A stretch of DNA of 64,000 nt, taken from positions 434,001-498,000 of the forward strand of contig NZ_JALKAJ010000004.1 of assembly GCF_023015615.1 (NCBI RefSeq), read 5' to 3'. Within the stretch, counting starts at the first letter, position 1, and each line of letters starts with the position of its first letter. The notes under the pieces were generated by a model, which saw only the letters and a list, made by a program, of their open reading frames with translations, searched no databases and was not told the origin of the DNA. Below, in pieces: positions 34,760-43,154 of this stretch. Made by a program: the position numbers and the translations under genes. The DNA comes from Qipengyuania sp. S6317L1 (GTDB lineage Bacteria > Pseudomonadota > Alphaproteobacteria > Sphingomonadales > Sphingomonadaceae).

Positions 34760-37700
34760 TTAGCCGCCGAGATTATCCTCGTCTTCAGCCTCAGCGTCCA
34801 TACCTTCTTCTTCGCGGCGGACTGCCATGCTCGGGCCAAAGCCGCTTCCCACCCAGCGATTCATATTCACCTCATCGGTGACTTTCCAAGGAACGCCTGC
34901 GCGCGTCATGAACAGCTTTTCCATTTCCGCCCGGGTAAAGGGCCGCGAGCCGAGCCTTCCGAACACAGCCATCTGACCCCCGGTTTCATCCACCGCGCGA
35001 TCACGGTCGAGGCCCTTGGAAAGCGCAAGAGCGGGAGACGGCGTTTTCGCATAGGCGACAAGCTCAGGCATCGGCGCCGGGCTGAAGCCGTAGAAATTGC
35101 GCTGGCTGTCGGGGCTGGTCAATTGAAGGACTTTCAGGCCGTTGCGGCCATCCGCGACATAGGCAAAGAGCGAGGCGTTGGTCGAGCCGACGATCACGTC
35201 CTCGGCATCGTTCAGTGTCCCGTCCAACGTCACCTGACGATACAGCTTGGGCGAGCGCGGGTTCTTCACATCGAAGATCATCAGGCCGTCGCCTTTGGCC
35301 GCGACATAAGCGTAAGTGCGCGCGACGTAGATGCGGCGTGCATCGGCGATTGGATAGGTCGCCTCTGGCACGGCCACCGGGCTCGCCATATCCGTCACAT
35401 CGAAGACCTTGAGGCCTTCATTGTCGGTCACCCAGAGATAGCGGAACTGGATCGTCGTCGCCCGCGCACCCGATAGCGGAATGACGCTGGTCACGCGCGG
35501 GGCAAGACAGCTTTCCGACGGGTTCGCCGGGTCAATCTCGCATTCGTCCACATAGGGCGTTGCCGGATTATCGAGAATTTCCTTGGGCAGGTAGACCACC
35601 ACAAGCCCGGCATCCGCGGTGATATAGGCATAGTCGCCCGCCAGCGTGATGTGGCTTGCCCCGTTCAGCACACCATCGGGGTTCCACGCATCCGAACCAT
35701 CGTCGAACCGCGCGCGGTCGAAGAAGTTGTTGCGAAATTCGCCATCGGCAAGCGTGTTCACATCGACCGCGATCAGGCCTTCCTCGCTATCCGTGATAAA
35801 CGCATAGTCGTAGATCGGGCTGAACGGTTGTTCCTGATTGACCTCGCGCATGCGGGCCGTGTTGCGCTCTGGCGCGATGGGCTGGTTGGTCGCCACCGCC
35901 ATGCAGGTTGCATTCGTGGTGCTGACCTTGGTGTCATGGCCGAGCGGAGAAAACGGCGCGGTGATGATCCGCTCCGAGATGCCCTTGTTGGCGATCGAGG
36001 CGATGTCATAGGCCTGGAAGCCGCCCTTACCCTCTGCGACGAAGAGGTATTCGCCGCGCATCTGCAGACAGCGCACAGCATCGCCCGTGCCTTCGTGCAC
36101 ATTGACAAATTCCTCGAACGGCTTGGTTTCGCCCGAGATATCGTCATCGAACGCTTCCCCGCGCACCCAATTCTTGAGCTCGCGGTCATTGTCCTCGACA
36201 TGGCGGCGCCAATAGTCGGGATAGGAATAACGGTGGAGGTAGGAGCCCAGCACCGCTTGTGGCTCGTCATATTCGGTGACGCGCACGGCGGAAATCCCGC
36301 CTTCAAGTCCGGTGAAAGCGTGCATGCCGACAAAGTTCACATAATTCGTGCCGAGCAGGAGCAGCTGCGCCATGATCGCGTTGTTGTCTTCGTCTTGCGA
36401 CAGGTGACAGTCAGAGCATTGCTTTGTCTCGGTCTTCCTCACCGTGTGCGGGAAGTGCGGCGCAAAGGCTTGCGACGAGAAGCCAATCGCGCTGATCGGC
36501 GGCTGTTGCACATAGATACGCTCGCGGTTGATGTTGGTGGAGGACAGGACCAGCGCCGAAGATGAACGCACCGGCGCGGTCTGGTTACCCTTGGTCGTCT
36601 GGTGCTTGCCCAGCTGGAACATCTGATCGCGCGCAACCTGCGGGTTGTAGGTTGCAAAGTTCCTTGTCGATCCGCCCTCATAGCGGTGCGACTTGGTCTT
36701 CCAGTTCGCCTCAATCGGCAAGTGACAACCACCACACGAGGTCGTCCATGAAAGGTGGCAGGTGAAACACGCCATGTTTTCATCGTCATGCGCACGCTCG
36801 CCCTTGGCGATGCCGCTGCCGAATTCGAAATTGCCGGTTTCCGCGCCGTAAACGCTCATCAATTTGGAGCGTGCCGCCTTGGCGTTGAAGGTCGGGGCCT
36901 CGGGATCGACGGAGTCCTTCACAAGGCTCATTTCCCACTGAAGCTCAGGGTCAACGAGGCTGCGCTGGATCAGGACGCGGCGACCGTCTTCGTTCTCCAT
37001 CCACTCAAACCGGCGTTGACCATCGGGGTTGCGCAGGAGCGCGAGGTTGTGCCCTTCGGGCGGCGCGGCAGGGCCGCTGGTGCGCAGCGTCGGATAGGCA
37101 TCGGCAGTGCCGTGGCAATCCTTACACCCAATCTCGATCGCATTGGCGACCTCGCCGTAGATAAGGCCGTTGCCGTGCGTGTCCTGTTCGAAGTGGCAGT
37201 CAACACACTGCATCCCGACCTCGGCATGGATGCTCATCATGTGAACCGCGGTGCCCGGATTGTTCGAGCCGTTCTTGGCCGGGTTCTTCTCAACCTCGAC
37301 GAAGAGTTCCTCGTCATCCTTGCGCCAGCGCTGACGCCAGCGTTCGTTATGATAGGCGAGCTCTTCGGGCGTGTCGGTTTCCGGATTGCCGGGGCGCAGG
37401 ATCTCGCCCTCTGCGTCAAGCAAATTGCCGTCGCGGTCGCGCTTGAAGATGCCGCGGAAATTCCAGCCGTGGCCGTGATAGTCGGCAAACTGCGTGTGTT
37501 CGAGTTCCGGGTTCAGTTCATAGACGTTGCGAAGGAAATCGACATCACCCCACATCCCGCGCGCCGCTGCGCCTTCGGGATTGCGGTCCATGATCGCGCG
37601 CACTTGCTCTGCGGTCGGGAAACGCTGCGTTTTGTAGAATTCTTCATACGCCTCATCGCTCATCCCGTGCGGGCGCGGCGTGGTGTTTTCCGGGCCGGAC

Positions 37701-39268
37701 CACATAAAGGGCGCATCGCTCTCATAATCCCACATGGTGTAACCAAGGTAGGAATTGAGGAAGATGTTGGGCTGGTGCATGTGGCAATTCATGCACTGGG
37801 AGGTCGGGATCGAACGGGTGAAGACGTGGCGAAGCGGGTGGCCTTTCTCGCGCTTCGGCTTGTCGCTGTGGCTGTCGCCCTCGTGTCCATCTTCGGCGTG
37901 ATCATCCGGCCCTTTCAAAGCGCCGTGACCACCCGGACCATCATAGCCGCCATCCTTCAGCCCGCTTTCGGGAAAGCCGATGTCCTTTTTGTAGCCATGA
38001 TGACCTTCTTCACCCGGATTGCGGGTCGCACCGGTGACGCGTTGATAGCATTGCAGCGCCGCGTTGGTGTTCGCCTCCGGATTGATGCACGGGTCAGCGG
38101 TCACCGTCTGCCCGTCGCGACCATATTTGGCATAGATCAGCGAGTGACGCGGTTCGCGGTCGTTGGCATAGACCACGTGGCACGATGCACAGCCCGAATG
38201 GCGATAATCGCCCGGCTGGTCATTGGTGCCCATGAACCACGTGAACGGATCGTTGAGGCGCGTCTTGTGAATGTTAAGCGCCGGGATCGCCACGCGAAGC
38301 CCCGTGCCCGGACCACGGTTCGATTGCTTCAGGTCCGGACGGCCCGGCTCTTCCAAAAGCTGGATACGGCCCGTGATGTTGGGCTGGCCAATTTCGGGGA
38401 ATTGCGAGTTGATCGTGCGCCCGCCGCGCTCAAATACGCGGAAGACATCCGCTGGCGGGATCACGTGCCATGTGGGAAGCGGATAAAGCTGTCCCAGAAC
38501 GCCGCGCGCCTTCTGCTCTTCTGAAAGCTGGTCGTCGGGCGCATCACCGGGCGATGAAATCACCGTGCCGACGCCGGATATCGTCGCTGAATCGCCTGCG
38601 CGGGTATAGGCCTCGCCCAGGATGTAGTTTTTGAAGGGCAAAATGCCGTTGTTATAGGTCGCCCCGCCCCACAACATCGCGCCCGTTGCCATGATAGAGC
38701 GTTCGGCCGCCTCGATGGACTGGATGTGGCACGATCCGCAAGCTTCACGCGCAACGCGGTAGTCCGACGGGTTCACGAACTTCACGAATTCGGGCGATTC
38801 CTTGTTGAGCAGCGAATAGGACCGCTCGGGGTTCGCGCTGCTCGGGAAATGCCAGCTGTCGGGATATTTCGGCAGGACGTGGGCGCTATCGCGCGCGGCC
38901 TGATAATCGGGGTGATCGTAGGGAAGCTGCGGATTGCCCGCTACCGCAGGGTTCCCGCCGTGGCAATCGGTACAACCCAGCACAACGGCGGGCGTTTCGT
39001 GCATGGTCGGCGCATCGCTTGCGCGGTGGCAAGTCAGGCACCCTTCGGATTTGGTGTCGGCATCGGCCTGTGACTGGCGTGCAGGCGCAGGCGCCGCAAC
39101 CACGAGGCTGTAATCGCGTTTGGTGGGCTTTTCCTTGTCCGCTGCCTGTGTCTCGGCCTGGAATGCCGACACACCAAGGATGAGCGCGGCCACGGCCAAA
39201 AGGCCATGGACCGGCGTCATGAAGCGGAATTTCGCGCTCAAATTCGTCAAGATGGAGCCCCCACCCAT
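34760..39268 (-). CDS. Giant periplasmic decaheme cytochrome with LVIVD beta-propeller
   Basis: A 1502-residue exported protein. An N-terminal signal peptide (core MTPVHGLLAVAALILGV) is followed by ten CxxCH sites between residues about 75 and 955 (CLTCH, CTDCH, CGSCH, CASCH, CMNCH, CVDCH, CKDCH, CFTCH, CGGCH, CSDCH), a His-rich Asp/Lys segment near 450-480, then at about 1055-1390 six LVIVD-type repeats (for example YLFVAEGKGGFQAYDI, LWVTDNEGLKVFDVTD, AYVAAKGDGLMIFDV) forming a beta-propeller, and an acidic C-terminus. The ATG at 39268 overlaps the stop of the barrel gene. Similar heme-plus-LVIVD proteins occur in metal-reducing bacteria. Probably periplasmic or extracellular; catalytic activity unknown. 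Confidence 0.9.
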   Translation of the reverse strand: MGGGSILTNLSAKFRFMTPVHGLLAVAALILGVSAFQAETQAADKEKPTKRDYSLVVAAPAPARQSQADADTKSEGCLTCHRASDAPTMHETPAVVLGCTDCHGGNPAVAGNPQLPYDHPDYQAARDSAHVLPKYPDSWHFPSSANPERSYSLLNKESPEFVKFVNPSDYRVAREACGSCHIQSIEAAERSIMATGAMLWGGATYNNGILPFKNYILGEAYTRAGDSATISGVGTVISSPGDAPDDQLSEEQKARGVLGQLYPLPTWHVIPPADVFRVFERGGRTINSQFPEIGQPNITGRIQLLEEPGRPDLKQSNRGPGTGLRVAIPALNIHKTRLNDPFTWFMGTNDQPGDYRHSGCASCHVVYANDREPRHSLIYAKYGRDGQTVTADPCINPEANTNAALQCYQRVTGATRNPGEEGHHGYKKDIGFPESGLKDGGYDGPGGHGALKGPDDHAEDGHEGDSHSDKPKREKGHPLRHVFTRSIPTSQCMNCHMHQPNIFLNSYLGYTMWDYESDAPFMWSGPENTTPRPHGMSDEAYEEFYKTQRFPTAEQVRAIMDRNPEGAAARGMWGDVDFLRNVYELNPELEHTQFADYHGHGWNFRGIFKRDRDGNLLDAEGEILRPGNPETDTPEELAYHNERWRQRWRKDDEELFVEVEKNPAKNGSNNPGTAVHMMSIHAEVGMQCVDCHFEQDTHGNGLIYGEVANAIEIGCKDCHGTADAYPTLRTSGPAAPPEGHNLALLRNPDGQRRFEWMENEDGRRVLIQRSLVDPELQWEMSLVKDSVDPEAPTFNAKAARSKLMSVYGAETGNFEFGSGIAKGERAHDDENMACFTCHLSWTTSCGGCHLPIEANWKTKSHRYEGGSTRNFATYNPQVARDQMFQLGKHQTTKGNQTAPVRSSSALVLSSTNINRERIYVQQPPISAIGFSSQAFAPHFPHTVRKTETKQCSDCHLSQDEDNNAIMAQLLLLGTNYVNFVGMHAFTGLEGGISAVRVTEYDEPQAVLGSYLHRYSYPDYWRRHVEDNDRELKNWVRGEAFDDDISGETKPFEEFVNVHEGTGDAVRCLQMRGEYLFVAEGKGGFQAYDIASIANKGISERIITAPFSPLGHDTKVSTTNATCMAVATNQPIAPERNTARMREVNQEQPFSPIYDYAFITDSEEGLIAVDVNTLADGEFRNNFFDRARFDDGSDAWNPDGVLNGASHITLAGDYAYITADAGLVVVYLPKEILDNPATPYVDECEIDPANPSESCLAPRVTSVIPLSGARATTIQFRYLWVTDNEGLKVFDVTDMASPVAVPEATYPIADARRIYVARTYAYVAAKGDGLMIFDVKNPRSPKLYRQVTLDGTLNDAEDVIVGSTNASLFAYVADGRNGLKVLQLTSPDSQRNFYGFSPAPMPELVAYAKTPSPALALSKGLDRDRAVDETGGQMAVFGRLGSRPFTRAEMEKLFMTRAGVPWKVTDEVNMNRWVGSGFGPSMAVRREEEGMDAEAEDEDNLGG

Positions 39269-41181
39269 CAATAGGTCAACGTCAGGTTTGCAAGGACGGA
39301 ATAGAAGTTTCCATCATTGCCAAGATTGTCGAACAGATCCTCGAACCCGCTGCCCGAAAACAGCGTCGCAGCCGACAGGCGGAACACGATGTTCTGGTTC
39401 GCCTTGGGCCGGTAAATCGCGCTGGCCGAAACGTCATAGCCGATCTCGCTGGGGATTGACCCCTCGATGCGGAAGTTTTCGAGCGTCGCGGTGTCTTCAA
39501 ACCACAAATGGTTGGCGTTGGCGGTGACGCGCACTTCCGGCGTCAGGTCGAAATCTGCACCAACCCCCACCAGCCACAGGCCGGGGTTGAGGAAGTTGGA
39601 TTGCCCCTGCTCCTTGGAAGAGCGCAGCGTATTCAAAATTCCATTGCGGCCATTGACGGAGATAACCCGGCCACCGCCTGCGAACGGCAATGTCTGACGG
39701 ATCCAGTAAGAGGTATCCGCACCTGCAAATTGCGGGTTTTCGAAAATCGCATCAAAGCCGGTGTGCGTGTCATCATACGGGTCGCTGTCCCCGCTTTGAT
39801 ACAGGCCCGACAGGCGGAAACGCGCCCAGTCGCGGTCATAGCTGAGCTCAAGCGCGGCAAATTGCGCATCGATATCGACAGGTTCGCCGGTCAGGATCGA
39901 ATTGCGATCTTCGCCAAGCGCCCAATAGGCACTGCCCGTCATGTTGATGCGGCCGATGCGTCCATCGACGTTATAGCCAAGGTAGAAGACATCGTAATCG
40001 CGCCCCCGCAGGTCGCCCAGAAGCGCGGGACGCACCGGAAAACCATTGGTGTCGATCTCGATATCATTGGCTTCGCGATTGCGGTTGTAGGCAACCGTAA
40101 ACTGGCTGGTCAGAGCCGGGATCAGGAAATCCTGACGATAGACATTGGCGATGAAGACAAAGTCATCGCGCGGGGTCTTGGTAACGGAGTTGAGGCCGGA
40201 GTTGGTGTCTTTTTCAAGCCGCCAGAACGCGGCCAGATTGAACTGGAACCGGTTGTTGTCGCGGTTACCGAAAAGGCGGATGCCGAGCTGTTGATCCTGA
40301 AACAGGAAACCGCGAAAATCAGCCTGAAACGGTTGAATCCCTGCCCGGATCGAGATGAAGTCGAACCGGTCGCGATCAAGCGGGGTGAAGTGATAGTCGA
40401 CGAACGCTTCCTGCACGCCAAGGAAGTGGTCGAGCCGGTGGCTTTCTTTTGACGGTTCCACAAACAGAACGCGCCGTTCCGGCACATCGACATAATTGAC
40501 GTTGTAGGCAAGCGTCAGACGGTATTCGATGCTGGGCGGTTTATACGCGGTTGAGCCCTTGAGCAGCGCCGCGCCCACAATGAAAGTCTGCGACAGAACG
40601 GTCGAGAAATCATCGCCGAACACATCGAGACGGTCCGGGTCCTCGGTCGTCTGGATACCGACGGGGATCGGAAACGTGCGCGGCTCGTAAACGCTGTCGC
40701 TGATCGCGTTGAGGACGAAGAACCAGTCATCGCCCTTGATCGGCAGCCACGGAACCTTGTCCGGGTTGATCGGACGGTCGCCCTTATAGGTGTTCTGGTT
40801 GTAAGGATCGAGCAGGCTTTCCTTGATCACCGGATTGCCGTCGATATCGGTCACATTGTCGATCAACCGCCAGCGATCGGGGATTGGCACCTGATCGGGC
40901 GAGAACGCCTGCGGCGGCGGCGCGCGCACGGCGCCGGGGTTTTCCTGTGTGACTTTTTCAGGAAGCTCGGCGTTGAAACCGGGACGCTCGCGCCCTTCGA
41001 TGATCTGGTTGTCGAGCTCGTCCGCCTCTTCCTTCGCCGTGGTATTCAGCCCCGGCCCCGTAACGCTCTGATTGCGCTCAAGCTCCTGACCGGTCTCATC
41101 GGCAGAAGGCGCGGTTGCAGGCTCCTCGCCGGGGTTCGCCTGCATCAGGATCATGAACGGAAGAAGCGGAGCGATGCCCAT
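39268..41181 (-). CDS. Outer-membrane beta-barrel protein, porin-cytochrome-type candidate
   Basis: A 637-residue protein with a short hydrophobic N-terminus (MGIAPLLPFMILMQANPG), a Pro/Glu-rich linker to residue 110, then a barrel of alternating strands with many aromatic and Asp/Arg residues (for example FDFISIRAGIQPFQADFRGF, RDYDVFYLGYNVDGRIGR) and an outer-membrane C-terminus ending LANLTLTY. No heme motif. Only 3 bp separate it from the lipoprotein gene and it overlaps the giant cytochrome gene. By analogy with MtrB-like barrels, it may hold a cytochrome through the outer membrane, but I see no direct sequence match to MtrB; a plain porin is the alternative. Confidence 0.78.
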   Translation of the reverse strand: MGIAPLLPFMILMQANPGEEPATAPSADETGQELERNQSVTGPGLNTTAKEEADELDNQIIEGRERPGFNAELPEKVTQENPGAVRAPPPQAFSPDQVPIPDRWRLIDNVTDIDGNPVIKESLLDPYNQNTYKGDRPINPDKVPWLPIKGDDWFFVLNAISDSVYEPRTFPIPVGIQTTEDPDRLDVFGDDFSTVLSQTFIVGAALLKGSTAYKPPSIEYRLTLAYNVNYVDVPERRVLFVEPSKESHRLDHFLGVQEAFVDYHFTPLDRDRFDFISIRAGIQPFQADFRGFLFQDQQLGIRLFGNRDNNRFQFNLAAFWRLEKDTNSGLNSVTKTPRDDFVFIANVYRQDFLIPALTSQFTVAYNRNREANDIEIDTNGFPVRPALLGDLRGRDYDVFYLGYNVDGRIGRINMTGSAYWALGEDRNSILTGEPVDIDAQFAALELSYDRDWARFRLSGLYQSGDSDPYDDTHTGFDAIFENPQFAGADTSYWIRQTLPFAGGGRVISVNGRNGILNTLRSSKEQGQSNFLNPGLWLVGVGADFDLTPEVRVTANANHLWFEDTATLENFRIEGSIPSEIGYDVSASAIYRPKANQNIVFRLSAATLFSGSGFEDLFDNLGNDGNFYSVLANLTLTY

Positions 41182-41184
41182 GGC

Positions 41185-43152
41185 TCAAAGCCCCTCACAC
41201 ACGTTTTGCGACGGATCATCGAGGAATGGCGCGAACGGGCAATTGATATAGCGCAGGCGAACCTGGCGGCTGCCCACCTGAACCACGATCCTGTCGGCGC
41301 GAATGTCATTGGGCGCATTGTTGATCGTGCCGGTGCGAACCCCCGCGTTGTGGAGCCCGAGAAAGCTGATCATGTCATCCTGATCGATCCCGTCGCCCGA
41401 AACACCGATCCCGCCGATAAGCTGATTGCCGCGATAGACGGGGACCGAGCCGGGGAAAATCTGGATACCGTTGCCAAGGCGCGGCGCACCGGCCGTTTGC
41501 GGAAGCTTGGTGCATCCGCGCGCCGTGTCACTCGGCGATGCGCCGGTCACAAAGGCGAGGTGCTCGGCCAGATTCTGCAACACCAGCGCAGACTGAAGCC
41601 CGGTGGAGAACGGGTTGAACTGTTCAATCGGGCGCGACAACGGCCCGTTGGGCGTGCCCACTTCGCCATCGGGGAAATATGGCCGCGCAAGGTTCCCGCC
41701 CGAACGATCCGCAAAGGCGAAAGTGCCCGTCAGCGCCGCCGGATCATTCAGGAAATTGCGCACGCGCTGAACATATTGCGGCACTTCGAGATCGCCTGCG
41801 AGAAGCTCGTTCGCGGCGAAGGGTGCAGAAAAGAAGGTCGCGGTGCGCGCCTTTTGCAAGGACACGTCCGATCCAAAAATCGGCGCATCGGCAGAGCGCA
41901 CGATGCCAAGGATTTGCCCGCGCGTATCAACAAGGCTCAGGGTCACTTGCGCCTGACTGTCCAGCGGCCTGCGGATTTGCGCGCGCGAACGGGCGATAAC
42001 CTGAAAGGCCTCTTCGAGGATGGCGGTTGCCTCGGTCTGGGTTATCGGATTGCCGATATCCGCCCCGTCAGTGCCGCCTCTGATCGGGAAGCGGTTGGTG
42101 CCCGACCCGTCCGACATCACGAAGGCGCCGCCAAGCGAAAATTCCGTAGAAGTCGCCGGACGAATGCCCGAGGATTCCGCACCATAAGCTGTACCAGCGA
42201 TAATCGCGCCCGCATTGTAGCCGGTGACCGGCGCCACAGTGCCCGCCGTCCCGGCAAAGCTTGCGCCCGCCACATTGGAAAGCGTGCCATAGGTCGCATC
42301 GGTATAGCGAAGGCTGGTGCCGTCTGCAGAAATGCGGTCCGCGCGGATTTCGATCGGAGCCTCAAATCCCACCGTGCCGGCAAGTGCGATTTTTTCATCA
42401 ACGTCATCGTCGACGTCGAGGATGTTGGGATCGAAGGTGTAATCGGGGTCAGCGGCAACGCCAATACCGCCGACGACCACGCCGTTCTTGTAAAGCGGGA
42501 AGCCGCCGGGGTCAGCCGACAGTCCCAATGGCGAACGCTTTGGCCCGATCAGACCGTCGGACGCGCGCGCGCTGAAATCTGAACAGGGCAGCTGGCTGAA
42601 TTGCACGCCGAAAAGCGGGCCGCTTTCAAGGCCAATGGTGGTGGGCGATGGCGGGAAATGCTCCTGCACGATCTGCGAGGCAACACGGGTCGAAAACGCA
42701 TTGCCCGCGCTCGACAGATAGGCGCCCGTAATTGCCTTGGCGATAGCGGCACCTGCCGCTGGCACGTCAAGGCCTTGGATATCGACGTCCTGACCATTGG
42801 GAGCGCCCGGAATAGCAACCGTCGCACGCGCGCCCGGCATGACGAACACGCCCAAAACATTGCCCACCCGGTCGGTGACAGCGATGGTCGCCGCATCCCC
42901 TTGCGACGTGGCCTGTGCTGCGGCCTGCGCGATGATCTGCTGAACCTCGGCGACGCTCAAGCTTTCCTGCGCGGGCGCTGCGAACAGGTCGCCGGGAGGT
43001 GCGGGCGTAGGCGTTGGCGCAGGGACCGGATTGCCGCCGGTGCCACCACCTGCAGGCGTCGAACCACCCCCGCCGCCGCACGACAAAAGCGCAAGCGCCA
43101 TAAGCGGCGCACCAAAGATTTTAGCGTTCAATGATTTCAATCCCCCCGCCAT
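41185..43152 (-). CDS. Lipoprotein with tandem GlcG/HbpS-like heme-binding domains
   Basis: A 655-residue protein with lipobox ALALLSCGGGGG, a Gly/Pro-rich linker (to about residue 55), and two GlcG/HbpS (DUF336) domains at about 65-250 and 375-640. The family pattern is visible in VAEVQQIIAQAAAQATSQG, AVTDRVGNVLGVFVMPG, FPLYKNGVVVGGIGVA and again in TEATAILEEAFQVIARSRAQ, LVDTRGQILGIVR, VPVYRGNQLIGGIGVSGDG. HbpS proteins bind heme and can sense redox state. The start could be ATG 43152 or, with GGGGGGA nine bases upstream and a tighter lipoprotein signal, TTG 43131. It is co-encoded with three envelope proteins; heme storage, sensing or electron relay are all possible. Confidence 0.82.
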   Translation of the reverse strand: MAGGLKSLNAKIFGAPLMALALLSCGGGGGSTPAGGGTGGNPVPAPTPTPAPPGDLFAAPAQESLSVAEVQQIIAQAAAQATSQGDAATIAVTDRVGNVLGVFVMPGARATVAIPGAPNGQDVDIQGLDVPAAGAAIAKAITGAYLSSAGNAFSTRVASQIVQEHFPPSPTTIGLESGPLFGVQFSQLPCSDFSARASDGLIGPKRSPLGLSADPGGFPLYKNGVVVGGIGVAADPDYTFDPNILDVDDDVDEKIALAGTVGFEAPIEIRADRISADGTSLRYTDATYGTLSNVAGASFAGTAGTVAPVTGYNAGAIIAGTAYGAESSGIRPATSTEFSLGGAFVMSDGSGTNRFPIRGGTDGADIGNPITQTEATAILEEAFQVIARSRAQIRRPLDSQAQVTLSLVDTRGQILGIVRSADAPIFGSDVSLQKARTATFFSAPFAANELLAGDLEVPQYVQRVRNFLNDPAALTGTFAFADRSGGNLARPYFPDGEVGTPNGPLSRPIEQFNPFSTGLQSALVLQNLAEHLAFVTGASPSDTARGCTKLPQTAGAPRLGNGIQIFPGSVPVYRGNQLIGGIGVSGDGIDQDDMISFLGLHNAGVRTGTINNAPNDIRADRIVVQVGSRQVRLRYINCPFAPFLDDPSQNVCEGL

Positions 43153-43154
43153 TA

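Noticed and set aside
36755..38524. A 589-codon open frame on the plus strand
   Set aside because: Antisense to the giant decaheme gene, whose ten heme motifs and propeller are clear.
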